Assembly (NCBI RefSeq): GCF_017921835.1
Contig: NZ_JAGEMN010000003.1
Location: 62,001-126,000 of the forward strand
Source: Sporosarcina sp. 6E9
GTDB taxonomy: Bacteria > Bacillota > Bacilli > Bacillales_A > Planococcaceae
DNA: 64,000 bases
Reading direction: 5' to 3'
Shown here: positions 27,032 through 36,027 of the stretch, one piece after another
Numbering within the stretch: the stretch's first letter is position 1
How the letters are laid out: each line of letters starts with the position of its first letter
Position numbers and translations under genes: made by a program
The notes under the pieces: generated by a model
The model's database searches: none
Told to the model about the DNA's origin: nothing
Seen by the model: the letters and a program-made list of their open reading frames with translations, nothing else

Positions 27032-28660
27032 TTAGATTTTCCCTTCGGACATTTCCTGCAACTTAAACTTCATAATCTTGCCCGAAGCTGTCATTGGATA
27101 TTCATCGATAAATTCGATGTACCGCGGAATTTTATGAAATGAGATCTTACCTTTGCAAAACGCCTTCACCGAATCCTTACTAATTTCAGCACCTTCTTTC
27201 GGGATAATCCACGCCATCAGTTCCTCACCGTATTTCGGGTCGGGAACGCCGACAATTTGTACATCCGCTATTCCCGGATGCGTGTAGAGGAACTCTTCCA
27301 CTTCTCGCGGATAAATATTTTCGCCGCCGCGAATGACCATATCGCGAATTCTTCCCGTAATACTGTAATAACCTTCCGCGTCTTCAATGGCGATATCTCC
27401 AGTACGCAACCAGCCCTCTTCATTAATAACATCATTTGTAGCTTCCTCGTTATTATAATAACCCTCCATAACATGATATCCACGCGTCCATAATTCACCG
27501 GGTTCACCGATTTCGACTTTCTCTTCAGTAACAGGATCGACAATCTTCACTTCTACATTCGGATGCGGCTTGCCGACAGTTGCTACTTTCTTTTCTATCG
27601 GATCGTCTGTCCTTGTCTGTAAAAAGACGGGCGACGTTTCCGTTTGACCGTAGCAAATGGTAATTTCGCTTGCGCCCATATCATTAATTACCCGGCGCAT
27701 GACTTCAATCGGACAGGTTGACCCAGCCATTATTCCTGTACGCAGTGAGGAAGTATCATACTTGTTGAAATTCGGATGATTTAATTCGGCGATAAACATG
27801 GTTGGAACGCCGTGGAGTGCTGTACACTTTTCATCTTGAACCGCTTGTAAAACTGTTTCCGGATTAAATTGTTCGATAATAATCATGGCAGATCCATGGG
27901 TCACTGCTGCCATTGTTCCAAGAACGCATCCGAAACAATGGAAAAACGGGACCGGAATACAGACTCGATCATGTTCGGTCAATTTCATGATGTCTCCAAT
28001 TTGTTTCCCGTTATTGACGACATTATTATGCGTCAACATGACCCCTTTCGGAAAACCGGTCGTGCCCGATGTATACTGGATGTTAATGACATCATCAGGA
28101 TGAAGCCCCTTCAAATGCTCGTTTAGAATACCATCTGAAACGCCGTATGCATGCGCCATGAACTCTGACCATTTATACATCCCTTCTTCGCCGCGTTCAG
28201 ACATTAAAATCACTTTCTTTAAGTGTGGGAATCTCTCACTTGTAATAACGCCTTGTTTACTATGTATAAGTTCGGGACAAATCGAACGAATGATATCGAT
28301 ATAGCTCGTCCCTTTAAAACTTTCATCTAGTATTAGCGTTGTTGCTTCAGACTGCTTAAGTAAATATTCTAATTCCGCTGCTTGGTAATTCGTATTGACT
28401 GTGACCAGAACAGCCCCCATTTTGCCTGTCGCAAATTGACTTAGTAACCACTCCCGTTTATTGTCAGACCAAATGGCAACATTATCGCCCTTCTTAATGC
28501 CCATGCCAATAAACGCCTTCGCAAGCATGTCCGTCTCTTCATCAAATTCCTTGTATGTTTTACGAATGCCATGTTCTGGATACACATAAGCTTCTTGATT
28601 CGGATATAGTACTGCCTGCTCTTTAACAATTTCCCCTACCGTCTTTTGCAACAATGCCAA
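27032..28660 (-). CDS. yngI: AMP-forming acyl-CoA synthetase (YngI-like)
   Basis: A 542-residue ANL-superfamily ligase that activates a carboxylic acid as acyl-AMP and transfers it to CoA. Motifs: P-loop YTSGTTGFPKG (about 198), GYGQTE-type CYGQTETSP, TGD (RTGDIAIED), and the A10 lysine region PMTASGKIMKFKL. It aligns closely with B. subtilis YngI, placed among medium-chain acyl or acetoacetyl-CoA ligases; the natural substrate is uncertain. TTG at 28660 is preferred since GGGGGG is 6 nt upstream; the ATG at 28666 abuts that RBS. Confidence 0.9.
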   Translation of the reverse strand: MALLQKTVGEIVKEQAVLYPNQEAYVYPEHGIRKTYKEFDEETDMLAKAFIGMGIKKGDNVAIWSDNKREWLLSQFATGKMGAVLVTVNTNYQAAELEYLLKQSEATTLILDESFKGTSYIDIIRSICPELIHSKQGVITSERFPHLKKVILMSERGEEGMYKWSEFMAHAYGVSDGILNEHLKGLHPDDVINIQYTSGTTGFPKGVMLTHNNVVNNGKQIGDIMKLTEHDRVCIPVPFFHCFGCVLGTMAAVTHGSAMIIIEQFNPETVLQAVQDEKCTALHGVPTMFIAELNHPNFNKYDTSSLRTGIMAGSTCPIEVMRRVINDMGASEITICYGQTETSPVFLQTRTDDPIEKKVATVGKPHPNVEVKIVDPVTEEKVEIGEPGELWTRGYHVMEGYYNNEEATNDVINEEGWLRTGDIAIEDAEGYYSITGRIRDMVIRGGENIYPREVEEFLYTHPGIADVQIVGVPDPKYGEELMAWIIPKEGAEISKDSVKAFCKGKISFHKIPRYIEFIDEYPMTASGKIMKFKLQEMSEGKI

Positions 28661-28744
28661 GACCATCCCCCCATTTCTAATTTCAACTGTAAGTCTACTT
28701 TATCACAAGATTCTAAATGTTTGTAGCACATTTTATTTTCGATC

Positions 28745-28777
28745 ACAAAAAACGCCTCACCATTTAGCGGTGAAGCG
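28745..28777 (-). terminator. Terminator of yerD-like gene
   Basis: CGCCTCACC (28753-28761) pairs with GGTGAAGCG (28769-28777) with one mismatch; six U follow on the minus strand. Confidence 0.8.
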
Positions 28778-28789
28778 GATTTATATATA

Positions 28790-30352
28790 TTACTCGACAG
28801 GAAACACTCTTCCCCGATCATCTTTATACACGACATGTTCTCGTTTAAATTTAGTCGGCGAATCGAGCCCCGCCGCTGCTGCAATTCGAAATAAGCCTTC
28901 CCGCATTGTTAGAATATAATTTGTCACGCGGAACTTTTTCTCTTCAACAACAAGCCCTTGTTGTAATTTCGGATCAGTTGTCGCGACGCCTGCGGGACAA
29001 GTATTTGTATGACAACGTTCCGCCATGATGCAACCGACTGAAATCATGAACCCGCGCGCAATTTGAACAAGATCGGCCCCCATCGCTAAAACAATCGCCG
29101 CACGGTCAGGCGTTGTTACTTTACCAGAAGCAATGATTTTCACGCGGTCACGCACTTCGAATTTTCGCAGCGCATCGTCTAATAGAATGAGTGCGGAACG
29201 AAGCGGCAAACCGACTCCGTCAGCCAAATCTTGATAAGTCGCCCCAGACCCGCCTTCAGCACCATCTAAGGAAATGAAATCCGGTCCTAGTCCTGTTTCG
29301 TGCATGAATGAGGCAAGTTCTTCTGCGTCTTGCTTCCCGCCAATAACCAATTTAATGCCTACTGGTTTTCCTGTGTGATCACGAATTTTATCAATAAAGT
29401 CGAAAAGAGTCGGATAATCGCTGAACTGATGGAAACGATTCGGACTGTTAATGGTTACAAATGGGACAACGTTTCGGATTTCCGCGATTTCTTCCGTCAC
29501 TTTCTCCCCTTCGACATGGCCCCCGCGCATCTTCGCACCTTGCGCTAATTTAATTTCAAAAGCTTTCACTTCCGGAATCTCCGCTTTTTCGCGCAAACGT
29601 TCCCAGCTGAATTCCCCGTCTTCCGTTCTATATCCGAAAAGACCTGAACCGATTTGTGCGATAATGTCGGCACCGCCTGCCAAATGATGTTTGGATAACC
29701 CACCTTCGCCTGTGTTCATCCAAGCCCCATTTGCCATTCCAATCCCTTTCGACAAAGCGGTAATCGCGTTTTCGCCAAGTGCCCCGTAGCTCATGCCTGA
29801 TTGCCCTAGCAAACTGCGCACGTGAAAAGGATGTTCACAGTTTGGGCCGATAATCACCGCATCCTCTTCTGGCAACAACCATGGCAGCGCAGGAACTTCT
29901 TCACGGTGCTCTTTTCTAACGAATAAACCATCATCATCTACTAAATAGCGCATCGTATCGACAAGTGTTTCATTATCAACGCGCATTTCTTCATTCTGTT
30001 TTGTAAACATCGCATTTCGAATAAAATAACCTGACTCATTGAAATCACGTTTGGATCCAAAACCGATAACGCTGCTTAAATATTTTCCAGGGAGAACCAT
30101 ATGCAAATATTCTTCACGATTAAACGGTTCCCCGTCATTATCATCATTGAATAAGTATTGCCGAAGCTCCGGTCCGGTTTTCTCTAGCATATAGCGCATA
30201 CGGCCTAAAATCGGAAAGTTTCTTAAAATAGCATGTTGTTTTTGCTTTCGATCTAGTAAGTATAGAAAAATCACAATTCCAATTGGAACAATCACCAGAA
30301 TCGAGATGACAATCATCGTCGTAATCGATACCCCTTCAACAAACCAATTCAT
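28790..30352 (-). CDS. yerD: FMN-binding glutamate synthase-like protein (YerD-like)
   Basis: The 520-residue protein has one N-terminal membrane helix (about 8-30) and a glutamate-synthase FMN/Fe-S domain: SGMSYGALGENAI, DFISLDGAEGGSGATYQ, and CMAERCHTNTCPAGVATTD-type cysteines (positions about 430-445) that would hold a 3Fe-4S cluster. It lacks the amidotransferase domain of GltA. B. subtilis YerD has the same architecture; its electron donor and product are unknown. Membrane-anchored, divergent from a nitroreductase gene. Confidence 0.88.
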   Translation of the reverse strand: MNWFVEGVSITTMIVISILVIVPIGIVIFLYLLDRKQKQHAILRNFPILGRMRYMLEKTGPELRQYLFNDDNDGEPFNREEYLHMVLPGKYLSSVIGFGSKRDFNESGYFIRNAMFTKQNEEMRVDNETLVDTMRYLVDDDGLFVRKEHREEVPALPWLLPEEDAVIIGPNCEHPFHVRSLLGQSGMSYGALGENAITALSKGIGMANGAWMNTGEGGLSKHHLAGGADIIAQIGSGLFGYRTEDGEFSWERLREKAEIPEVKAFEIKLAQGAKMRGGHVEGEKVTEEIAEIRNVVPFVTINSPNRFHQFSDYPTLFDFIDKIRDHTGKPVGIKLVIGGKQDAEELASFMHETGLGPDFISLDGAEGGSGATYQDLADGVGLPLRSALILLDDALRKFEVRDRVKIIASGKVTTPDRAAIVLAMGADLVQIARGFMISVGCIMAERCHTNTCPAGVATTDPKLQQGLVVEEKKFRVTNYILTMREGLFRIAAAAGLDSPTKFKREHVVYKDDRGRVFPVE

Positions 30353-30443
30353 CTCCCCACACCCTTCCCAAGCTATAATAGTAGTTTACCCCGGATACAG
30401 TCTGGTAATCTTGAATTATTGATTAATTTGGGAGGGAATTATT

Positions 30444-31175
30444 TTGACCATTAAACTACTAACCAGCCATGCTTCTGTACGAAAATATAAAGATGTTACA
30501 TTGTCGGAAAATGAGCTTCATGAAATCGTGCGTGCGGGGCAACATGCCGCAAGTTCAAACTTTGTACAGGCTTATTCTGTCATTCATGTAACCGAACCAG
30601 AAACGCGAGCGGAACTTGCGCGCTTGTCAAAAAATCCACAGCAAATTTTATCTGCTGGCGCGGTTCTTGTATTGTGCATGGATTTTTACCGAGTGAAAAA
30701 AGGCGCAAACTTATTAGGGAAAGAAATTGACTTCTCTCTTGCCGAACATCTACTTGTCGGTGCGACGGACGTTGCTTTATTCGCACAAAATATTGCCATT
30801 GCAGCGGAATCGAAAGGTTATGGAATTTGTTATATCGGCGGCGTTCGAAATGCACCTGAAGAAATTAGCGAACTTTTAAATCTCCCAGAAGGCGTTGCCC
30901 CGATGTATGCGATGACGATTGGTGTGCCCGATGAAGCGAATGAAGTGAAGCCAAGACTTCCGGTCGAAGCGATTATTCACGAAAATAGTTATGACGCAAA
31001 AAAGTATGACCATATCATTCCAGCTTATGATAAAACAATGAATGATTATTACATGAGCCGCGGTTCCAACCAAAAAGCCGCTGCATGGTCCGACTCTATG
31101 ACCGCATTTTTAGGCGAACCTCGACGCACGCATATGAAAGACTTTTTGAAGAAGCGTGGATTTGAATTTAAGTAA
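30444..31175 (+). CDS. NADPH-dependent flavin/nitro oxidoreductase (NfrA/NfsA-like)
   Basis: A 243-residue FMN oxidoreductase of the NfsA-FRP group: N-terminal LLTSHASVRKYKD, AGQHAASSNFVQAYSVIHV, GLGICYIGG-type GYGICYIGGVRN, and the C-terminal motif FLKKRGF. Relatives reduce flavins, nitroaromatics or disulfides and are induced by oxidative or disulfide stress in Bacillus. TTG start with GGGAGGG 8 nt upstream. Divergent from the yerD-like gene by 91 bp. Confidence 0.9.
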   Translation: MTIKLLTSHASVRKYKDVTLSENELHEIVRAGQHAASSNFVQAYSVIHVTEPETRAELARLSKNPQQILSAGAVLVLCMDFYRVKKGANLLGKEIDFSLAEHLLVGATDVALFAQNIAIAAESKGYGICYIGGVRNAPEEISELLNLPEGVAPMYAMTIGVPDEANEVKPRLPVEAIIHENSYDAKKYDHIIPAYDKTMNDYYMSRGSNQKAAAWSDSMTAFLGEPRRTHMKDFLKKRGFEFK

Positions 31176-31262
31176 ATTTACATCGAGCGCTCGACAATCA
31201 AAATCCCACTAAATAGTGTAGAATACTGACTACATCAATGTTTCATTAGGAGCGACTTGACT

Positions 31263-32426
31263 ATGCAATTTGAAGAATTAGTAAATACACTTATAGAACG
31301 ACTATCAAGCGGATTGTTTATAAGCGGTACGATTAGCCAACCCCGCGTGAAATCCGATGAACTAAAACGCCTTCGGCTTAAACCAGTTGAGCTTCAGGGC
31401 GAACTGCATATCCAATTTGAATATCAATACGAGCGCATTTTAAATCATGAAAACATTCCTGTGAACGACATGCACGATAAATTGAAAGAGCTGTTGGAGC
31501 GATTCCGACAGGTGCATCTGGAGTTTTCGAATGAAAAAGTTCATATCCAAATTTCAAAAAAGTTTAAAGTACTGTGGAAATCCGAAAAGACGACATCGGA
31601 AAAAGTCGTTGATTTATCGCATAATCGCAAGAAAAACTACTTGCTCGATGAAAATACGCCCTATCCGTTTTTAATACGACTCGGTGTTCAAACACCTGAA
31701 GGTAAAGTGCGGAATCAGCATCATGATAAATTTAGGCAAATTAACCGATTCGTCGAATTCATCGATGACAGCCTTGCCCACTTGCCAACAGATCGGACCA
31801 TCCGAATTCTCGATTTCGGTTCCGGAAAGTCGTATTTAACATTTGCGCTTTATCATTATTTACGTATTGAAAAAGGGTTGGATATTAAAGTTACGGGGCT
31901 TGATTTAAAAAAAGAAGTGATTGAGGAATGTAGCTTAATTGCAAAAGACCTTAACTACGCGGACCTTGAATTTCTTGTCGGTGACATTAATGACTACAAT
32001 GAGGAAACTTCTGTTGATATGGTCGTTACGCTGCATGCGTGCGATGTTGCGACGGATATGGCCTTAGCTCGCGCGGTTAAATGGGACGCAAAAGTTATTT
32101 TAAGTGTGCCTTGCTGCCAACACGAACTTTTCAATCAGATCAAATCGCCGGCGCTTGATGTTATGCTTAAGCATGGGCTCATCAAAGAGCGCTTCTCTGC
32201 ACTCGCAACAGATTCAATTCGCGCGGAATTGTTATCGCTTGTTGGTTATGAAGCGCAATTACTCGAATTCATCGATATGGAACATACGCCGAAAAACATA
32301 TTAATCCGCGCGTATCAAACAGGTCGTAAAGCGACAGATGATGAATTTACTACCTATAAGGACTTTCGGGATCTTTTGAATGCGACTCCTTTCTTGGAGA
32401 ATGAATTGAGAGAGCTATTACCGTGA
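31263..32426 (+). CDS. SAM-dependent methyltransferase (Methyltransf_32/METTL25-like)
   Basis: The 387-residue protein has a central SAM-binding Rossmann domain: motif I RILDFGSGKSYLTFALY (about 182), acidic loop GLDLKKEV, then LHACDVATDMALA and VPCCQHEL, which identify the Methyltransf_32 group. Eukaryotic relatives act on ribosomes, so an RNA or ribosomal substrate is plausible but unproven. The N-terminal 150 residues are a family-specific extension. ATG at 31263 preferred: AGGAG lies 10 nt upstream, while the TTG at 31257 is too near. Confidence 0.85.
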   Translation: MQFEELVNTLIERLSSGLFISGTISQPRVKSDELKRLRLKPVELQGELHIQFEYQYERILNHENIPVNDMHDKLKELLERFRQVHLEFSNEKVHIQISKKFKVLWKSEKTTSEKVVDLSHNRKKNYLLDENTPYPFLIRLGVQTPEGKVRNQHHDKFRQINRFVEFIDDSLAHLPTDRTIRILDFGSGKSYLTFALYHYLRIEKGLDIKVTGLDLKKEVIEECSLIAKDLNYADLEFLVGDINDYNEETSVDMVVTLHACDVATDMALARAVKWDAKVILSVPCCQHELFNQIKSPALDVMLKHGLIKERFSALATDSIRAELLSLVGYEAQLLEFIDMEHTPKNILIRAYQTGRKATDDEFTTYKDFRDLLNATPFLENELRELLP

Positions 32427-32439
32427 AACGGCGGATCGT

Positions 32440-32472
32440 AAAAGCATCGGTGGAATAACCGATGCTTTTTTT
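32440..32472 (+). terminator. Terminator of methyltransferase gene
   Basis: A perfect 12-bp stem (32440-32451 with 32458-32469) followed by T7. Repeat array B begins 9 bp later. Confidence 0.9.
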
Positions 32473-32480
32473 ATATTGAC

Positions 32481-32640
32481 TTTAGTCGTTCGTGAAGGCT
32501 GTTTTGGTCGTTTGCATATAGACTTTGGTCGCTTCATTACGCGCATTGGTCGCCTGCATATGGTCTTTAGTCGTTTAGAGACGCACTTTGGTCTTTTGTA
32601 TATCGACTTTAGTCGTTTCAGGTGGCGCTTTGGTCGTTTG
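32481..32640. repeat. Intergenic 21-bp-period array B (core TTTRGTCGTTT)
   Basis: Eight units start at 32481, 32503, 32524, 32545, 32566, 32587, 32608 and 32629 (one step of 22, six of 21). Core TTTRGTCGTTT. The spacers alternate between a GYATATNGAC-like type and a type ending in GCGC or CGCAC, giving a 42-bp higher-order period. It fills the gap between a terminator and the next promoter region. Nothing else is seen in 32473-32733 apart from the RBS AGGAG at 32721. Confidence 0.88.
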
Positions 32641-32733
32641 GCTAATAATCGTTGTACAACAATTCTACCAATTATTGAAAGTCGTGCTATTATTATAGGA
32701 AGATGTCTGTTTATTCATAAAGGAGTTGTGGAT

Positions 32734-33060
32734 ATGCCGGTTTATAACAAACTTGTACGCGATCGCATTCCAGAAATCATCGAGATGTCGGGAAAAGTTT
32801 TTACGACTCGTATTCTTGAAGAAGATGACTATTTGATTGAAATTAATAAAAAGATGCATGAGGAACTTGCTGAATATGAAGAAGCTACGTCAAACGAAGA
32901 TTCGGTCGAGGAACTAGCAGATTTGCTTGAACTTATTTATGCTGCGGCGAACACTTACGGGACCACCATTGAAGAGCTGGAGAAAATTCGCATCCATAAA
33001 GCAAAGATACGCGGTGGATTCGAAGAACGTATTTTTCTCGTGGATGTAGAAGATGACTGA
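32734..33060 (+). CDS. MazG-superfamily nucleotide/phosphoribosyl-ATP pyrophosphohydrolase-like protein
   Basis: The 108-residue protein opens YNKLVRDRIPEII, the signature of a MazG-superfamily subgroup often annotated phosphoribosyl-ATP pyrophosphohydrolase-like, and carries the metal-binding helices KKMHEELAEYEEA and EELADLLELIYAAA. It probably hydrolyses a nucleoside triphosphate to the monophosphate. The start is set by AGGAG 8 nt before the ATG; the frame stays open through repeat array B, but that extension is repeat-derived and not credible as protein. Confidence 0.85.
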   Translation: MPVYNKLVRDRIPEIIEMSGKVFTTRILEEDDYLIEINKKMHEELAEYEEATSNEDSVEELADLLELIYAAANTYGTTIEELEKIRIHKAKIRGGFEERIFLVDVEDD

Positions 33061-33103
33061 AACTATGCACGGACCGCATGCACATTTCGAAAAAAATACT
33101 TAG

Positions 33104-33135
33104 CTGCCGACGATTATTTTCGTAGGCAGTTTTTT
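33104..33135 (+). terminator. Terminator of MazG-like gene
   Basis: CTGCC-ACGA pairs with TCGT-GGCAG across one mismatch (33104-33129), followed by T6. Confidence 0.8.
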
Positions 33136-33190
33136 AAATAGGTAATTCGTGGGAAGTCAGCAACATAGTGCTAATTCGCTACAAATAGTG

Positions 33191-33286
33191 TATACTAGAT
33201 TAGTTGATTTCAAGCACAATACTGTAGCCAACGTTAACTTTGGTCAACACAAGTCCGTTTAGTCGCATGGCTAACGTGGGCTTTTT
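33191..33286 (+). ncRNA. Putative structured leader with attenuator before a methyltransferase gene
   Basis: After a -10 TATACT (33191-33196; no good -35) comes a leader ending in a terminator-like element: GCCAACGTTA (33227-33236) pairs with TAACGTGGGC (33272-33281) with one mismatch, followed by T5. A competing pairing TAGCCA (33225-33230) with TGGCTA (33268-33273) uses the same bases, as in an attenuator. The methyltransferase GTG lies 35 nt further on. I do not recognise a known riboswitch class. Confidence 0.45.
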
Positions 33287-33320
33287 CTTATGCAATAATA
33301 TATGAATTGAGGGATTGTTA

Positions 33321-33932
33321 GTGAAGGTACAAGATTATGATCGATTGCTTCGTATCAAAACAACGGGAATGCGCAGCGGATTGAAGAAGTCGGCTCACCA
33401 TCATCGTTATGAAGCGACGCCATATTCAGCATTGGATGAACTTTTCTTCGAGTATGATTTAAAGAAGTCAGATGTCGTTGTCGATTTCGGATGCGGAAAA
33501 GGGCGGGTTCCCTTTTATATTCACAGCCGCTTCCAGACGCTTGTGAAGGGTGTCGAGATGAGTGAAGAACTTCATCAGAAGGCGCTCAAGAATAAAGCGA
33601 ATTACCGTCAGCGGGTAAAACGCGCAAAAGGATCTATCCGCTTTAAAAATAAACTGGCTGAGAACTATAAAGTAAAACCAGAAGACAATCGTTTTTACTT
33701 CTTTAATCCGTTTTCAATTGAAAACTTCAGAAAAGTTGTGAATAACATTTTACTTTCTGTTGAAGAAGAAAAGCGCACAGTCGATCTAATTCTCTATTAC
33801 CCAACGATAGAATACATTCGTTTTCTGGAAAGAAGCACGCCTTTTAAAGTCGTACAAGAAATTCGCGTGCCTAAGAAATACGAAAAAGATGATCATAAAC
33901 GATTTTTGATTTATCGATATGAAGCTGAATAA
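33321..33932 (+). CDS. Class I SAM-dependent methyltransferase
   Basis: The 203-residue protein has SAM motif I VVVDFGCGKGRVPFYI (about 55-70), the acidic VEMSEEL loop, and FFNPFS in the motif IV position, where catalytic residues lie. The N-terminal block IKTTGMRSGLKKSAHHHRYEATPYSALDELF is distinctive for an uncharacterised Bacillales group. Substrate unknown. GTG start with GAGGG 7 nt before. Expression may be controlled by the structured leader just upstream. Confidence 0.82.
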   Translation: MKVQDYDRLLRIKTTGMRSGLKKSAHHHRYEATPYSALDELFFEYDLKKSDVVVDFGCGKGRVPFYIHSRFQTLVKGVEMSEELHQKALKNKANYRQRVKRAKGSIRFKNKLAENYKVKPEDNRFYFFNPFSIENFRKVVNNILLSVEEEKRTVDLILYYPTIEYIRFLERSTPFKVVQEIRVPKKYEKDDHKRFLIYRYEAE

Positions 33933-33938
33933 ACATAG

Positions 33939-33966
33939 AAACCGAGCCCAATAGCTCGGTTTTTTA
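33939..33966. terminator. Bidirectional terminator
   Basis: AAACCGAGC (33939-33947) pairs perfectly with GCTCGGTTT (33954-33962), followed by T run. It lies between convergent genes. The same stem sequence recurs at 35986-36009. Confidence 0.88.
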
Positions 33967-33969
33967 TTT

Positions 33970-35913
33970 TCACAAACAATGCATCGCAGCTATTACTTCA
34001 TGCCACGGGACAGTAAATCCTTTTCCCTTGGCGCAGAATATGGAGGACGATGTGTACGCTAGATCGGCATTTTTGTCGTAGCCAATTTCTTCGATTACTT
34101 GTTCAGGGTTGTGACAACGATCATAACCGCCGAATTGCAATGACAATGCCCCTTTTCCATTGGTAATGGATGCAAATGTGGGACTGTAATTCATGAAGGT
34201 GGCGACGGGTACGCGTCCTTTAATGATTGTTTTGTCGCCAACTGTTTCTGGTGACTCAAATGTACCGTGCGCTTTTTGGATGTCAGTAAGGATACGACCC
34301 ATTACATCAATATCTACTTTAATTTTGAAATCATAATAGGGTTCGAGTAAAATGTTTTCTGCCTGTTCTAAACCCTGTCGCAATGCGCGAAAGGTCGCTT
34401 CACGAAAATCACCGCCAGAAGTATGTTCATTATGGCCTCTACCAGTTAACAGTGTGATTTTGACATCTGTTAAAGTGGAACCTGTTAATAAACCATGATG
34501 ATTTCGTTCGAATAAATGACTGTGAATCAGGTTTTGATTCCCAACGGATAAATCATTGGCATGACAAATGTTATCGAATGTGATGCCGCTATTTCGCTTA
34601 GCCGGTTCAATTTTCAGGTGCACCTCAGCATAATGTCTTAAAGGCTCAAAATGACCGTAACCAATGACGGATGTCGCGATTGTTTCTTTGTATAAAATAT
34701 CTGGGTCACTAAAAGAAACCGCGTAAGAAAAACGTTCTTTCACAATTTGTTCGAGAACCTCAAGCTGGATGATACCCATCACGTGAACATGGATTTCTTT
34801 AAAGTGTTCATCCCAAATGACACGTAGTGAAGGATCTTCAGCGTCTAATTGTTTAAAACAAAGTAACATTTCTTTCGGATGAATCGATGAATCATAGACA
34901 ACTTTAGATGTCAGTGTCGGCACTAACTCGAAACTCGCCTTCTCCTTTAATCCCCCTACCCCATCACCGACATAGGCATTTTTCAAACCCGCCACAGCGA
35001 ATAGTTGACCGGCATTCACTTGATTGACTGATTCGAAATTACGACCATTATACAGTCTGATTTGTGTAATCTTCTCAGTCTGCGATCCAATTTTCACATC
35101 ATCTCGCACGGTTAGTAAACCGCTAATTGATTTTAGATAGGTGATACGGTTTCCATTTTCGTCATGCCTTATTTTGTACACGCGTGCCGCGAAATCACTG
35201 TCGTTACAATACCCTGTTTCGGTTAATTGATCCAACAAATCGAGGAACTCTACCACACCTTTGTCATGCAAAGCCGACCCTGCTGAACAGGCAAAGAGTT
35301 GATGATGTTGAATCATGTCTTTTGCCTTTTTCAGCCACAGATCCTTGTCGTACCCTTTTTCCATATAATGTTCAAATAAGTCTTCATCGCGTTCTGCAAT
35401 GAATTCAATTAACTCTTCTACCATTACGCCTTCAGCAAAACTATCCGTGAAGTCATAAACATCCTCTGTTAAGTTTTCTCGAATCTCTTTAATGACATCG
35501 GCAACAATCGTTCCTTCACGGTCGATTTTATTCAGAAAGAAAAAGGTTGGCACTTTGTGTTTTTTCAGCAATTGCCACACCGTTTCAGTATGCCCTTCGA
35601 CACCGTCTGCCGCGCTAATGATAACGACCGCGTAATCCATCACTTGTATCGCGCGTTCCATTTCCGGCGAAAAGTCTACGTGACCCGGTGTATCGATGAT
35701 TGTGTAAGTCGAGTTGTTGTATGTAAATTGAGCTTGATCGGCAAATACGGTTATGCCGCGGTCCCGCTCGATATTATGGCTGTCGAGAAAAGCGTCTTTG
35801 TGATCTACGCGGCCCCTCTGCCCAATGCTGTTTGTATGATAAAGTAGCTGCTCGGAAAATGTTGTTTTCCCGGCATCTACATGCGCTAGAATTCCGATTG
35901 TTTTGTACATCAT
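33970..35913 (-). CDS. TetM-type ribosomal protection GTPase
   Basis: A 647-residue elongation-factor-G-like GTPase: G1 AHVDAGKTT, switch I DRGITVF, G3 DTPGHVDF, G4 NKIDREG, then EF-G domains II-V with the C-terminal block of ribosomal protection proteins. Relatives dislodge tetracycline from the ribosome; this one is divergent from TetM/TetO at many positions, and chromosomal copies in Bacillales may be housekeeping or natural resistance factors, so resistance is not assured. Start at 35913 (or 35910) behind AAAGGGGTGG. No mobile element is visible around it; the terminator stems at both ends are alike. Confidence 0.85.
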   Translation of the reverse strand: MMYKTIGILAHVDAGKTTFSEQLLYHTNSIGQRGRVDHKDAFLDSHNIERDRGITVFADQAQFTYNNSTYTIIDTPGHVDFSPEMERAIQVMDYAVVIISAADGVEGHTETVWQLLKKHKVPTFFFLNKIDREGTIVADVIKEIRENLTEDVYDFTDSFAEGVMVEELIEFIAERDEDLFEHYMEKGYDKDLWLKKAKDMIQHHQLFACSAGSALHDKGVVEFLDLLDQLTETGYCNDSDFAARVYKIRHDENGNRITYLKSISGLLTVRDDVKIGSQTEKITQIRLYNGRNFESVNQVNAGQLFAVAGLKNAYVGDGVGGLKEKASFELVPTLTSKVVYDSSIHPKEMLLCFKQLDAEDPSLRVIWDEHFKEIHVHVMGIIQLEVLEQIVKERFSYAVSFSDPDILYKETIATSVIGYGHFEPLRHYAEVHLKIEPAKRNSGITFDNICHANDLSVGNQNLIHSHLFERNHHGLLTGSTLTDVKITLLTGRGHNEHTSGGDFREATFRALRQGLEQAENILLEPYYDFKIKVDIDVMGRILTDIQKAHGTFESPETVGDKTIIKGRVPVATFMNYSPTFASITNGKGALSLQFGGYDRCHNPEQVIEEIGYDKNADLAYTSSSIFCAKGKGFTVPWHEVIAAMHCL

Positions 35914-35981
35914 AACCACCCCTTTGTTACATGCTCTTGCCTTTAGTATATCATCGCTGTGATAAGAATAATTATGAATAC

Positions 35982-36010
35982 ACAAAAACCGAGCAATTCC
36001 GCTCGGTTTT
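35982..36010 (-). terminator. Terminator of metI
   Basis: AAAACCGAGC (35985-35994) pairs perfectly with GCTCGGTTTT (36001-36010), followed by U5 on the minus strand. Confidence 0.9.
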
Positions 36011-36027
36011 CATATCCATTTATTTCA

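Noticed and set aside
32476..32733. N-terminal extension of the MazG-like protein (continuous frame through array B)
   Set aside because: The translation is a heptad-like copy of the DNA repeat, there is no RBS at its start, and a good RBS precedes the internal ATG at 32734.
35914..35985. Longer N-terminus for the TetM-type GTPase
   Set aside because: The extra residues show no similarity and the RBS stands before the inner Met-Met.
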